From contig NZ_JARRIR010000008.1 of assembly GCF_029601685.1 (NCBI RefSeq), positions 248,001 through 312,000 of the forward strand: a stretch of DNA of 64,000 nt. The letters run 5' to 3'. Of the stretch, positions 8,162-17,775 are shown in pieces. The number at the start of each line of letters is the position of its first letter. Positions within the stretch are counted from its first letter, which is position 1. This DNA is from Metarhizobium sp017305935. Its GTDB lineage: Bacteria > Pseudomonadota > Alphaproteobacteria > Rhizobiales > Rhizobiaceae. The notes beneath the pieces are model-generated. The model was given only the letters and a program-made list of their open reading frames with translations, searched no databases and was not told the origin of the DNA. Position numbers and translations under genes: made by a program.

Positions 8162-9718
8162 TCAGGCTGTCGCTTCCGGCGCGACATAGCGCGGGAAGAC
8201 GGGTTTGGGCGCTTCCAACGGCGTGCCGGAAACGAGGCGGCCCGCCTCCCCCAGCGCCGCGAAATCGCGTTTATCGGCCGGTGCGGCCACCAGATCGAGC
8301 AGCTTTTCCGCCGAGGCCGGCATGAAGGGCTGCAAGAGGATGGCGATTTGGCGCACGACTTCCGCCGTGACATAGAGCACCGTGCCCATGCGCACCGGAT
8401 CGGTCTTCTTCAGCGCCCACGGCTCCTGGCCGGCGAAATAGCGGTCGGTCTCGGAAACGACGGCGATGATCGAGGCCAGCGCCCGGTGGATGAGCTGCTT
8501 GCCCATATCCTCGCGCGCCGAGGCCAGCAGCCCGTCGACGGAAGCGAGCATGGCGGCATCCGCCTCGTTCAGTTCTCCGCATTCAGGGATCTTGCCGTCG
8601 CAATTCTTGACGATCATCGATAGCGAGCGGCTGGCGAGATTGCCGATGCCATTGGCGAGATCGGAATTGATGCGCGTGCCGATCGCCTCTTCGCTGTAGC
8701 TGCCATCCTGGCCGAAGGAGACTTCGCGCAGGAAGAAGAAGCGCACCGGATCGAGGCCGAAATGATTGACGAGGTTGACCGGGTCGACGACGTTGCCGAG
8801 CGACTTCGACATCTTCTCGCCCTTGTTGAGCAGGAAGCCATGGGCGAAGACGCGCTTGGGCAGCGGCAGGCCCGCCGACATCAGGAAGACCGGCCAGTAA
8901 ACAGCGTGGAACCGGATGATGTCCTTGCCGATGATATGCACATCCGCCGGCCAGTATTTGGCGCGCGGGCCTTTCGGATCTTCGAGATAGCCTGTGGCGG
9001 TGAGATAGTTCGTCAGCGCATCGACCCAGACGTACATGACATGGCGCGGATCGTTAGGCACCTTGATGCCCCAGTCGAAGGTCGTGCGCGACACCGACAG
9101 ATCCTTGAGGCCGGACTTGACGAAGGAGATCACCTCGTTGCGGCGCTCGGCCGGACCGATGAAATCGGGATTGTCCTCGTAATGCTTCAGCAGCTTGTCC
9201 TGATATTGCGAGAGGCGGAAGAAATAGCTCTCCTCCTCTACCCATTCGACAGGCGTGCCCTGCGGTCCATAGCGCACGCCGTCGGCGCGCAGCTCGGTCT
9301 CGTCTTCCTGGTAATAAGCTTCGTCACGCACCGAATACCAGCCGGCATAGCTGTCCTTGTAGATGTCGCCATTGTCGGCCATCCGGTTCCAGATATTCTG
9401 CGAGGTGACGTGGTGGCGCGGCTCTGTCGTGCGGATGAAATCGTCGTTTGAGGCATTGAGCATGACCGCCATCGCCTGGAACTCGGCCGAGTTGCGATCA
9501 GCCAGTTCCTGCGCCGAAATGCCTTCGTTGCGCGCCGTCTGCTGCATCTTCTGGCCATGCTCGTCGGTGCCTGTCAGAAAGAAGACGTCGCGGCCGTCGA
9601 GACGCTGGAAACGCGCCATGGCATCGGTGGCGATCAGCTCGTAGGCATGGCCGATATGCGGCTTGCCGTTCGGATAGGAAATCGCTGTCGTGATGTAGAA
9701 GGGCGTCTTGGTCGTCAT
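8162..9718 (-). CDS. metG: Methionyl-tRNA synthetase (518 aa)
   Basis: Class I synthetase charging tRNA-Met with methionine. The HIGH motif appears as GKPHIGHAYE near the N-terminus and KMSKS as GEKMSKSLGNVV. The anticodon-binding helical domain follows. There is no C-terminal tRNA-binding extension, consistent with the shorter bacterial form. A longer frame reaches 9790, but the ATG at 9718 (MTTKTPFYITTAISYPN) matches the family start. It sits between holB and tatD in the same direction, a common rhizobial order. Confidence 0.97.
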   Translation of the reverse strand: MTTKTPFYITTAISYPNGKPHIGHAYELIATDAMARFQRLDGRDVFFLTGTDEHGQKMQQTARNEGISAQELADRNSAEFQAMAVMLNASNDDFIRTTEPRHHVTSQNIWNRMADNGDIYKDSYAGWYSVRDEAYYQEDETELRADGVRYGPQGTPVEWVEEESYFFRLSQYQDKLLKHYEDNPDFIGPAERRNEVISFVKSGLKDLSVSRTTFDWGIKVPNDPRHVMYVWVDALTNYLTATGYLEDPKGPRAKYWPADVHIIGKDIIRFHAVYWPVFLMSAGLPLPKRVFAHGFLLNKGEKMSKSLGNVVDPVNLVNHFGLDPVRFFFLREVSFGQDGSYSEEAIGTRINSDLANGIGNLASRSLSMIVKNCDGKIPECGELNEADAAMLASVDGLLASAREDMGKQLIHRALASIIAVVSETDRYFAGQEPWALKKTDPVRMGTVLYVTAEVVRQIAILLQPFMPASAEKLLDLVAAPADKRDFAALGEAGRLVSGTPLEAPKPVFPRYVAPEATA

Positions 9719-9805
9719 GATCGGGCTTCTTGGCTGTTTTATCTTTTCACCGCTGCTCTTAACCCATGTCCGGCGCAAGCGAAACAACAAGTTTCGGTGA
9801 AGGCC

Positions 9806-10819
9806 TCAGGCCGTCATGTCCTCAAGGATCGACAGCACCGTCTGCTTGCGGTCGAGATTGTAGCCGAGCGAGATGGCGACACGTTCGCCGAGGTTGGCCG
9901 ACAGGCGGGCGAGGCGGTCGGCGGTGTTCAGGTCGCCGGCAAGAGCTGCTGCCCTCGCCCGGTCGGTGATGTGCTCGCCGATATGGGAGAGGAAAAAGGC
10001 GTAGATCGTCTCGCTGTCGCGGCCGGACAGCACGTCCGCCAGCTTGTGCATCGCCTTGCGCGCCGCGGGCCCACGCGCCGAAAGCACGTCGTCGAAGGCG
10101 GCGATGATGTCCATGCCGCCGTAGTTGACGAGTTTCAGCGCCTGCGAGACGCTGCCCCGCGCCGAGGCGATCAGTTTCTCGGTGGCTTCGAGGCCGAGAT
10201 GGGTAAGCGCCGCCCGCATCGCGGCATCATCCAGCGCTTCCAGTTTCAGCGGCAGGCAGCGGGAGCGAATCGTCGGCAGGAGTTTGCCGGGCGCATGCGA
10301 AAGCACCAGGAACAGCGAGCGCTTCGGCGGCTCCTCCAGAATCTTCAGGATGGCATTCGCGGCACTACGATTGAGATCGTCGGCGGGATCGACGATGACG
10401 ATGCGCCAGTTGCCGGTGCCGGAGGTCTGGGCAAAAAACTTGCCGGCCCGACGCACCTCGTCCACGGTGATCGCCTGCTTCACCCGGCCCGTCTTCTCAT
10501 CGACCGGCCGCGTCAGGTGCAAGAGATTGTGCGAGGCGCCGGAGGCGATCTGACGGCTGACCGGCGAGGCCGGATCGGGATCGGCAATCGTTTCCGGCGC
10601 CGTTGCCGGATCAGGATGGCCAAGGATATGGTTGGCGAAACGGAAGGCGAGCGTCGCCTTTCCGATGCCCTCCGGCCCCTCGATCAGGATGGCGTGATGC
10701 ACCTTGCCGGAACGATAGGCATGGGCCAGGAAAGCTTCGGCATCCGCATGGCCGAAAAGGCGGGTGTTTTCGGACGGCGCGATGGCGCCGTCGAGCAGGC
10801 CGGGGGTGATGTCGGTCAT
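9806..10819 (-). CDS. holB: DNA polymerase III subunit delta' (337 aa)
   Basis: Clamp-loader subunit delta'. It has a P-loop-like segment GPEGIGKATLAFRFANHIL (about residues 48-66), a sensor-type region with ILKILEEPPKRSLFLVLSH, and a C-terminal collar domain. The start ATG at 10819 overlaps the tmk stop as ATGA, strongly suggesting coupling; the longer frame to 10939 lies inside tmk. The tmk-holB-metG order is typical of Rhizobiales. Confidence 0.94.
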   Translation of the reverse strand: MTDITPGLLDGAIAPSENTRLFGHADAEAFLAHAYRSGKVHHAILIEGPEGIGKATLAFRFANHILGHPDPATAPETIADPDPASPVSRQIASGASHNLLHLTRPVDEKTGRVKQAITVDEVRRAGKFFAQTSGTGNWRIVIVDPADDLNRSAANAILKILEEPPKRSLFLVLSHAPGKLLPTIRSRCLPLKLEALDDAAMRAALTHLGLEATEKLIASARGSVSQALKLVNYGGMDIIAAFDDVLSARGPAARKAMHKLADVLSGRDSETIYAFFLSHIGEHITDRARAAALAGDLNTADRLARLSANLGERVAISLGYNLDRKQTVLSILEDMTA

Positions 10820-11508
10820 TGCGCGGCTTCCGTCTCCGCATGGCGATCGGCCGGAACGCGCTCCAAGAGCGGCTCGACGCAATCGAGGATTTGCGCGGCG
10901 ATGTCCTCCTGCGCTTGCAGGGCATCGATCACGACGCAACGCTCCGGCTCGGCGGCGGCGATATCGAGAAAGGCCTCGCGGCGCTTCTCATGAGTTTCGG
11001 TCTTTTCGCGCTCGAAACGATCTGGCGCGATCGATTGCCCCTCGCCCCGTCCCTTGGCGCGGGCAAGCCCGAACTCGGCGGGGATATCGAGAATGACGGT
11101 GCGATCCGGCACGGTGCCGTCGATCGCCACGCGCACCAGCGCCTCGATGAAATCGGCATCGAGATTGCCGGTGACGCCCTGGTAGACGCGCGAGGAATCC
11201 ATGAAGCGGTCGCAGAGCACGATCATGCCCTTGGCGAGCGCCGGGCGAATGACTTCCTCGACGTGATCGGCACGCGCCGCGGCAAACAGGATGGCCTCCA
11301 TGCGCGTGCCGAATTCTTCCGCGGCGCCGGAGAGCAGCACATGGCGCACAGCCTCGGCGCCGGGCGAGCCACCGGGTTCGCGGGTCACCAGAACCTCATG
11401 ACCGCGCCGCCGCAGCGCCTCGGCGAGAAGGCGAATCTGGGTCGATTTCCCGGCCCCCTCGCCGCCTTCGAATGTCACGAATAGTCCGGATGTTTCCGTC
11501 AAAGCCAA
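10816..11508 (-). CDS. tmk: Thymidylate kinase (230 aa)
   Basis: Phosphorylates dTMP to dTDP. The P-loop is FVTFEGGEGAGKSTQ (about residues 10-24) and the DR(Y/F)xDS motif appears as LCDRFMDSSRVYQG. The lid region includes ARAKGRGE. The start codon at 11508 is TTG (TTG GCT TTG ACG); a second TTG two codons later at 11502 is an equal choice. First gene of a run that continues with holB, metG, tatD and the MBL gene. Confidence 0.95.
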   Translation of the reverse strand: MALTETSGLFVTFEGGEGAGKSTQIRLLAEALRRRGHEVLVTREPGGSPGAEAVRHVLLSGAAEEFGTRMEAILFAAARADHVEEVIRPALAKGMIVLCDRFMDSSRVYQGVTGNLDADFIEALVRVAIDGTVPDRTVILDIPAEFGLARAKGRGEGQSIAPDRFEREKTETHEKRREAFLDIAAAEPERCVVIDALQAQEDIAAQILDCVEPLLERVPADRHAETEAAQ

Positions 11509-11621
11509 CGTCCCGAATGCTTTCGATCACAAGATCGCAACGACCTGTTTACCGCAACTCAAAAGGCGGTGAAACCGCATCGCAGCCAATTCATCGAGGA
11601 TATATATGGGGCATGTCGAAA

Positions 11622-12779
11622 TTATAGCCAGAAGAACATCAGTTCCATGGCCGCATCCAAGGCGCGGCTGGCCAGCGACCCGCGCTCGACCGCTTCGACC
11701 GTATACAGCGGCACTTCGCGCAGCACCTTCTCGCCGACGGAGATTTTCAGCGAGCCGACCTGCCTGTCGGCCTCGATCGGCGCTACGAGCGGCCAGCGAT
11801 AGACGATGCGCGCCGCCAATCGTTCGGGATTGTTGGTCGGCAGGAAGACGTCGACCGGAACCTTTGCCGCGAGATCGACGCTGGAGCGCGCACCGCCATA
11901 GACGCTGATCGCACCGATGACTTCACCCTGCTTGAACAATGTACGGCTGGCAAACGAGGTCATCGCCCAATCCACCACCCGGCGCGATTCCTCAAAACGT
12001 TCCTTGTCGCTCTGCAGCCCGCCCATAGCGAGGAAGATGCGCTTGCCGTCGCGCATCGCCGACAGCACCACCGAAAAGCCCTCGCCATCGGCAAAGCCGG
12101 TCGCCAGCCCGTCAACGCCGATATTGGCGGTCACCAGCGGGTTCTTGTTGCGCTGCTTGATCCTGTTCCACTCATATTCCGGCTGGGCGTAATAACGGTA
12201 ATAGTCGGGATATTCGACCTGCAGATGCTGCGCCAGCGTCACCAGATCGCGCATGCTGGTGCGGTTGCCGGGATCCGGCAGGCCGGTGGGATTGGAGAAC
12301 CTGCTCATGGTCAGGCCGAGTTCTTCGGCCCGCTTGGTCATCCGTTGCGCAAAGGCGGCCTCCGAGCCATTCATGCCTTCGGCAAGAATAATGCAGGCAT
12401 CGTTGGCGAGCTGCACCGTCACGCCCTGCACGAGGTCGAGCACCGGCACGCTGGATTTCAGCGCCGCGAACATGGTCGAGGTGCGCGAGGGCGCGCCGCC
12501 GGTGCGCCAAGCATGTTCTGAAACCGGATAGGCGGTCGTCGGCGTAATCTCGCCCTTCTTCAGGGCATCGAAGACAACCTCCATGGTCATCAGCTTGGCG
12601 AGCGAGGCGGGCGAGACCGGCTCGTTCTCATCCTTGGAGATCAGCACCGTGCCGGTCGACGCCTCGATCATGTAGATCTGCTTGGCTTTGGTTTCGAAGC
12701 CGGCAGGCGTCACCGACGCCGCAAACGCCGTCCAGGCTGGAAACAGACTGAAAACCAGAACCTGAACAATACGCCGCAT
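11622..12779 (-). CDS. PBP5-like D-alanyl-D-alanine carboxypeptidase (385 aa)
   Basis: Penicillin-binding protein of the low-molecular-weight S11 family, exported and probably held to the inner membrane by its C-terminal helix (LDAAMELMFFWL). A signal peptide covers about the first 20 residues from the ATG at 12779; an ATG at 12800 is possible but less well placed. The acyl-serine motif SPASLAKL is intact. The other two motifs are altered: SxN reads QLAND (Ser replaced by Leu) and KTG reads LATGF (Lys replaced by Ala). The fold and PBP5 C-terminal domain are retained, so it may be catalytically weak or specialised. Its stop is 113 bases before tmk. Confidence 0.88.
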   Translation of the reverse strand: MRRIVQVLVFSLFPAWTAFAASVTPAGFETKAKQIYMIEASTGTVLISKDENEPVSPASLAKLMTMEVVFDALKKGEITPTTAYPVSEHAWRTGGAPSRTSTMFAALKSSVPVLDLVQGVTVQLANDACIILAEGMNGSEAAFAQRMTKRAEELGLTMSRFSNPTGLPDPGNRTSMRDLVTLAQHLQVEYPDYYRYYAQPEYEWNRIKQRNKNPLVTANIGVDGLATGFADGEGFSVVLSAMRDGKRIFLAMGGLQSDKERFEESRRVVDWAMTSFASRTLFKQGEVIGAISVYGGARSSVDLAAKVPVDVFLPTNNPERLAARIVYRWPLVAPIEADRQVGSLKISVGEKVLREVPLYTVEAVERGSLASRALDAAMELMFFWL

Positions 12780-12859
12780 CCGTTTTTCCCGTCCTCGCAT
12801 CCTGTTCCGATTTAGAACATGCCGGGCCGGGTGCCAAGCATCGGCGGCGCGCTTTGCTG

Positions 12860-13915
12860 TTAACGGGAGGCCGATACGCCCTGCCGCCGCTCAACGGATT
12901 TCAGGATCGACTCACGGGTCAGGCCATCATTGCGGGTCATGACCGCATCGAAGGCAAGCTCGACGGTCACGGTCGGTTCCTCCGCATAGGCCGCGGCATA
13001 GGAAGAGCCGACCTTGAAGTTATATTGTGGTCGCTCCATCGGCAGCGGACCGATATCCGGCAACATGACTGTCGCCTGGTCAAAGGCAGCGAAGGCAGCA
13101 GGCTTCGCGGTCGGGGCCGCTGCCTGCGGCTCGTAGGAACCGCTCGGCGTGTCGCCGGCAAGGCTCGTCTGGATTGCGCTGCCGCCGGCATCGTCCATGC
13201 CGCGCACCTGGTCGCGCATCGACTGGTTGGACGCGACCATGACGCCGGTGGCGATCTGTCCTTCCGGCGCAAAGCGCGGCAGGCGCGCCCCCTTGGGCAC
13301 ATAGGACGCCATCAGATAAGGCATGTCATGGCCGTCCATACGGGCCCGGCCGACATATTGCACACGCACCTTGCCGGTGCCGCTGTGCTTGAGGTCGAGC
13401 ATGTCGGCGGTCTTGCTCGACACGTCGATCAGGCGGCCGGGATGGAACGGGCCGCGATCGTTGACGCGCACGATGATCGAGGAGCCGTTCTCGACATTGG
13501 TGACGCGGGCATAGCTCGGCAGCGGGAACGTCGGATGGGCGGCGGAGAGATGATCGAGATCGTAAACCTCGCCGTTCGCCGTCAGGCGGCCATGGAAGGC
13601 CGAGCCGTACCAGGAGGCAACGCCGACCTTGTTGTAGCTGAAATCTTCCTTGGGCACATAGGTCTTGCCCTTGACCACATAGGGGTCGCCAACCATGTAG
13701 CGACCACCCCCCTTGGGGATGTTCTTGCCGTAGGCGACGCGCGGGCTCGCCTTGACGCCGTATTCCTTCTCGGAAAAATATTCCTTGCTGCGCGGCTTCG
13801 CCTTTTTCGGCGCGACGGACGTGGTGCCACAAGAAGCGACGCCGAAACACATCATCGAAACCGTCAGAACCCGCCAGCCCAACGAAATCTTTGCCGCACC
13901 CAAGGTTATTTTCAT
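12860..13915 (-). CDS. rlpA: RlpA-family septal lytic transglycosylase lipoprotein (351 aa)
   Basis: Double-psi beta-barrel protein of the RlpA family. The N-terminus is a lipoprotein signal ending in FGVASCGTT, with Cys as the lipidation site. The domain (about residues 80-175) shows GVASWYGSAFHGRLTANGE, SAAHPTFPLPS and VRVNDRGPFHPGRLIDVS, including the conserved catalytic Asp. RlpA enzymes cut peptidoglycan strands lacking stem peptides at the septum. The C-terminal half is Ala/Pro-rich and I see no clear SPOR domain. ATG at 13915 is preferred over an in-frame TTG at 13924. It lies just upstream of the PBP5-like gene, with 80 bases between. Confidence 0.92.
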   Translation of the reverse strand: MKITLGAAKISLGWRVLTVSMMCFGVASCGTTSVAPKKAKPRSKEYFSEKEYGVKASPRVAYGKNIPKGGGRYMVGDPYVVKGKTYVPKEDFSYNKVGVASWYGSAFHGRLTANGEVYDLDHLSAAHPTFPLPSYARVTNVENGSSIIVRVNDRGPFHPGRLIDVSSKTADMLDLKHSGTGKVRVQYVGRARMDGHDMPYLMASYVPKGARLPRFAPEGQIATGVMVASNQSMRDQVRGMDDAGGSAIQTSLAGDTPSGSYEPQAAAPTAKPAAFAAFDQATVMLPDIGPLPMERPQYNFKVGSSYAAAYAEEPTVTVELAFDAVMTRNDGLTRESILKSVERRQGVSASR

Positions 13916-14156
13916 CTGTCCCAACCGCTACGCAATACTCGAACCGCCGGCAAGCCCCTCATCGACCGCCGCGCTTCCTCGTGTCATCCGTCATTTAACA
14001 CGCCTCTAAGAAGGACACGAACCATGGCGAAATTGCGTGGGAAATGCGGCGCACGAAAGCTAAACTTTTCGACATAGTTAATGAAAATTGAAGCAAACGG
14101 CTCCACGATTTTCATGCAATGTATCGGGATTTCACGATAAGCCATTGAAAAACAAA
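13916..14156. other. Intergenic region between rlpA and the tig terminator
   Basis: About 240 bases expected to hold the rlpA promoter (minus strand). A plus-strand frame of 17 codons starts at 14023 behind AAGGACACG, but there is nothing to support it as a gene. No tRNA or repeat seen. Confidence 0.4.
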
Positions 14157-14179
14157 AACCCCGCCGGTTGGGCGGGGTT
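14157..14179 (-). terminator. Rho-independent terminator of tig
   Basis: AACCCCGCC pairs perfectly with GGCGGGGTT around a five-base loop. Read on the minus strand it is followed by TTTTTGTTTTT. It lies about 50 bases after the tig stop. Confidence 0.9.
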
Positions 14180-14230
14180 CATGAATTTCAGCTTCGCGCG
14201 AGCAGGGCTCCCGCGCCTTGGCCGCGCCGA

Positions 14231-15718
14231 TTACTCGGCGCTGTCGTCGGCGGCCTTCTTCTTGGAAGCGGCCTTCTTCTTCGGAGCGGCCTCTTCACCT
14301 TCGCCCTCGGCTTCAGCTTCGGCCTTGGCGGCCTTCTTCTTGGGCGCAGCCTTCTTGGCAGCCGGCTTGTCTTCGCCGTCTTCCTCGTCATCAGCCATCA
14401 GCTCTTCCTTGCTGACGACCTTGTCGGTGACGTCGATCTGGCCGAGCAGATGATCGACGACCTTCTCTTCGAACAGCGGGGCGCGCAGCGAGGCGGCCGC
14501 ACCCGGGGTGTTGCGGAAGAATTCGATGATCTGCTTTTCCTGGCCCGGGAACTGGCGAAGCTGCTCGAACAGGGCGCGCTGCATCTCGTCTTCACTGACG
14601 GTCACGCCAGCCTTCTCGCCGATTTCGGAGAGAACGAGGCCGAGGCGAACGCGGCGCTCTGCCAGCGTGCGGTATTCCTCACGGGCCTTCTCTTCCGTCG
14701 TGCCTTCGTCTTCGAAGGTCTTGCCGGACTGATCGAGATCGGTGCTGATCTGGCGCCAGATGTTTTCGAACTCGGCGTCGACGAGGCGCGACGGGGTTTC
14801 GAACTTGTAGAGACCATCGAGCTGGTCGAGGATCTGGCGCTTGACCTTCTGGCGGGTGAAGGAGCTGAACTGGCCTTCGATCTGGCCGCGAACGACTTCC
14901 TTCAGCTTGTCGGCCGATTCGAGGCCGAGCTTGCTCGCCAGTTCGTCATTGATCTCGACGGCGCCGGGAGCAGCGATTTCCTTGACCTTGATGTCGAAGG
15001 TGGCGTCCTTGCCGGCAAGGTTCGCAGCCGGGTAATCGGCCGGGAAGGTGACGGTGATGACCTTCTCGTCACCGGCCTTCAGGCCGACGATCTGCTCTTC
15101 GAAGCCGGGGATGAAGCGGCCCGAGCCAAGAACCAGCTGGGCGTCTTCGTCCTTGCCGCCGTCGAAGGGCTCGCCGTCGAGCTTGCCGAGGTAGTCGATG
15201 GTGGCGCGGTCGCCGTTTTCGGCAGCGCCGTCCTTGGTCTCGTAGGAGCGGGCGCTTTCGGCGATCTTGAGGATCTGCTCGTTGACTTCGTCTTCGGAGA
15301 CTTCGACGACTTCGCGGGTCACCTTGATGCCGTCGGTCGACTTCAGCTCGATCGCCGGGATGATTTCGTAGGAAACGGTGAATTCCAGGTCGGCTTCGCC
15401 GGCGAGGATCTTTTCAGCCTCGTCCTGGTCCTCGGTCATGGCGATTTCCGGCTGGGTCGCCGACTTTTCGCCGCGTTCGGACAGGATGGCGGTCGGCTGC
15501 TCGCGCACGAGCTCGTTGACAACCTCGGCCATGATCGACTTGCCGTACATCTTCTTGAGATGCGCGAACGGCACCTTGCCCGGACGGAAGCCGTTGATCT
15601 TGATCTTGTCCTTGGCGTCGGCCAGGCGCTCGTTCATGCGAGCCTGCATGTCGGTGGCCGGAACCACCACCTTGATTTCGCGCTTCAGCCCTTCAGCGAG
15701 CGTTTCGATAACCTGCAT
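14231..15718 (-). CDS. tig: Trigger factor (495 aa)
   Basis: Ribosome-associated chaperone and peptidyl-prolyl isomerase. The N-terminal ribosome-binding part contains the signature region NGFRPGKVPFAHLKK (about residues 42-56). The FKBP-type PPIase domain follows near 160-250 (GDRATIDYLGKLDGEPFDGG), then the helical substrate-binding arms. The last 45 or so residues are an Ala/Lys/Glu-rich tail, a common rhizobial extension. ATG at 15718 is preceded by AAGGTAAG. The gene is alone between tRNA-Leu and its own strong terminator. Confidence 0.97.
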   Translation of the reverse strand: MQVIETLAEGLKREIKVVVPATDMQARMNERLADAKDKIKINGFRPGKVPFAHLKKMYGKSIMAEVVNELVREQPTAILSERGEKSATQPEIAMTEDQDEAEKILAGEADLEFTVSYEIIPAIELKSTDGIKVTREVVEVSEDEVNEQILKIAESARSYETKDGAAENGDRATIDYLGKLDGEPFDGGKDEDAQLVLGSGRFIPGFEEQIVGLKAGDEKVITVTFPADYPAANLAGKDATFDIKVKEIAAPGAVEINDELASKLGLESADKLKEVVRGQIEGQFSSFTRQKVKRQILDQLDGLYKFETPSRLVDAEFENIWRQISTDLDQSGKTFEDEGTTEEKAREEYRTLAERRVRLGLVLSEIGEKAGVTVSEDEMQRALFEQLRQFPGQEKQIIEFFRNTPGAAASLRAPLFEEKVVDHLLGQIDVTDKVVSKEELMADDEEDGEDKPAAKKAAPKKKAAKAEAEAEGEGEEAAPKKKAASKKKAADDSAE

Positions 15719-15906
15719 CTTCTTACCTTTTATTTCAGGGCGGCCGTGCTCAGACAGCCGTTGGTTTCAATGAGCACGACGCCGGAATTCAGTCTTCCCG
15801 GGCGCGGCACCTAAGCAATCCACTGGCATTCCGACGAACAAAACGGCGCGGCCGGTCCACCTCCGAACCAGCCGACTGCCTCTCTCTTCGCCGCCACGGC
15901 ATATTT

Positions 15907-15991
<85 letters not shown>

Positions 15992-16105
15992 GCCTGCCCG
16001 CCTTGAAGAGCTGGCGTATAAGGCCGTCCGGAGCGCGGCGTCTCTATAACACCCGTTTTCCCCGGAGCAAAGGAAAAATGAACGCCCGATGACAGGCCTT
16101 GAGGT

Positions 16106-16675
16106 TCAGAACAGCGGCTCCTCGTAGACCATGGTTCCATCACGGTAGAGGGCGCGCAATTGCGCCGTGCCGTCGCCGCCGACGCTGACGGCAACCGTCA
16201 GCGTTTCGGAATCGCGCGCCGTCTCCAGCGCCCGCCCCTCGCCTTCCGGCACATAATACCGCTCGATGCCATAGGACACGCGCTGGTCGGACTTGGTATC
16301 GGAGGGCCAGTAGTCGAAAGGCAGGCTCTTGGCGACGACGCTGCCGGCCAACACCGGCAGCGGCTGAAAGGCGGCCTCGGAAACCGTCGACACCCCGTCC
16401 GCACCCTTCACCAGCCGCACCCACAGGCTCTGCCGTCCCTCCTCCTTCGGCCATGCGCCGGAAATCGCCGAAGCCGGCACGGTGGAAACGTCATAGCTCA
16501 GAATCACATAGTCGCCGCGCAACAGGTCGCGCGGATCGACCGGCGCGGTGCGCAGCATCACCGTCTCGCCGCTTCTTAAAATGGCAGCGCGGCCGAGCAC
16601 CATATAGGCAAGCGCCGCCGTCTGGGCGAGGCAGACGAGGAGTGCGGCGAGCGCAAAACGCAAGCTTGGCTTCAT
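16106..16675 (-). CDS. GDYXXLXY-motif membrane-anchored protein (189 aa)
   Basis: Exported or membrane-anchored protein with an N-terminal hydrophobic segment (LRFALAALLVCLAQTAALAY) and the family motif GDYVILSYDVS near residue 54, which defines the GDYXXLXY group. Function of the family is unknown. It overlaps the stop of the upstream DUF2157 gene as ATGA (16672-16675), and these two families are often paired, which suggests they work together in the membrane. Confidence 0.88.
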   Translation of the reverse strand: MKPSLRFALAALLVCLAQTAALAYMVLGRAAILRSGETVMLRTAPVDPRDLLRGDYVILSYDVSTVPASAISGAWPKEEGRQSLWVRLVKGADGVSTVSEAAFQPLPVLAGSVVAKSLPFDYWPSDTKSDQRVSYGIERYYVPEGEGRALETARDSETLTVAVSVGGDGTAQLRALYRDGTMVYEEPLF

Positions 16676-17775
16676 TGGACACCTCCCGACGTCACCGCCG
16701 CCATGCGCCGTTCCAGCGCGATTACCACCCAGGCCGCCAGCGCCACCACGAGGCCGGAGACCAGGAAAAGGCCCGAGGTGCCGAGGATCGAGCCGACCGT
16801 CTCCGCAGCGAGATAGAGGATCTCAAGCGCGAAAGCGATATAGGCGAGATAGCGCACCGCGCCATTGTCACGCCCCGCGAGCACGATCGCCCCAACGCTG
16901 GCCGCCATGGTCGCGACGCCGATGCCAAGTCGTCCACCGGCATCGTCGAATTCCATATGCAGCCCGCCAATGCCGATCAGGAAGGCGACGAAAGCGTAAA
17001 AGGCGGGCGCCGCTCCCGCCCGCTTTGCCACGGCAGACAGCGGCGAGGCCGGCAACGTGCAGAGCAGGAAACCGATGGCCCCGACCACCGCGAGAAGCGC
17101 GGCGGCGCGGGTGCTCTCCTCCACCGCCAGACTCCAGACGATCCAGCCGAGCAACAGCAAATAGGCGAGATGCCGCAGCCGCGCCGCGCCCGTATAATAG
17201 ACGAGCCCGATCAGCACCGCCGCCATGCCCGGCACGACGACGCCCGGCAGCGACGACCAATCGAATGGCGTATCCGAAACCAGGTCGATGAAATAGGCCC
17301 AGGCGAGGAAGCCGCAAAGGAAACTCGCCGCGCCCGAGCGAAACGCGACCGCCGTCAGAACCGTGAACGCGAACCAGACGACGAGCATATCGGCAAGGTC
17401 GCCGGAGAGATGATACATCTGCCCAATCAGCGACAACGACGCGCCGAAACTGGCGGTACCCAGCATCAGCGCCGCCTGCGCCAGCCCGCGCCGACCCTTG
17501 GCCAGCAGCCAAGCAGCGGCGCCATGGAACAGCCAGATCGAAGCGAGCAATAGCACGACGCGCATCAGGCGCGGAATCGCCTCCCAGTTCGAGGCGACCA
17601 ACAGCAGCAGCGCCGCCGCGATCAGGCAGGCGGCGATCATCATCAAAACGCGGCCGACGCTGAAGCTCGATTCGCGCCCGTCATATTCCGCCAGCAGCGC
17701 ATCCGCCTGCGGTCTTCCAATCAGCCCCTTGCCGACCCAGATCGCCAGATCCCGCTCCAGCCTGCCACGATACAT
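16672..17775 (-). CDS. DUF2157 multi-spanning membrane protein (367 aa)
   Basis: Integral membrane protein. The N-terminal soluble region (MYRGRLERDLAIWVGKGLIG, about residues 1-40) matches the DUF2157 start, followed by roughly ten hydrophobic helices such as VLMMIAACLIAAALLLLVAS. The ATG at 17775 has GGGGGTGA upstream; a longer frame to 18000 is not needed. Translationally coupled to the GDYXXLXY gene. The function is unknown. Confidence 0.85.
   Translation of the reverse strand: MYRGRLERDLAIWVGKGLIGRPQADALLAEYDGRESSFSVGRVLMMIAACLIAAALLLLVASNWEAIPRLMRVVLLLASIWLFHGAAAWLLAKGRRGLAQAALMLGTASFGASLSLIGQMYHLSGDLADMLVVWFAFTVLTAVAFRSGAASFLCGFLAWAYFIDLVSDTPFDWSSLPGVVVPGMAAVLIGLVYYTGAARLRHLAYLLLLGWIVWSLAVEESTRAAALLAVVGAIGFLLCTLPASPLSAVAKRAGAAPAFYAFVAFLIGIGGLHMEFDDAGGRLGIGVATMAASVGAIVLAGRDNGAVRYLAYIAFALEILYLAAETVGSILGTSGLFLVSGLVVALAAWVVIALERRMAAVTSGGVQ

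Noticed and set aside
14023..14076. 17-codon plus-strand frame behind AAGGACACG
   Set aside because: Too short to support without expression data.
14168..15814. Plus-strand reading frame of 548 codons
   Set aside because: Antisense to the trigger factor gene, and includes its terminator region.
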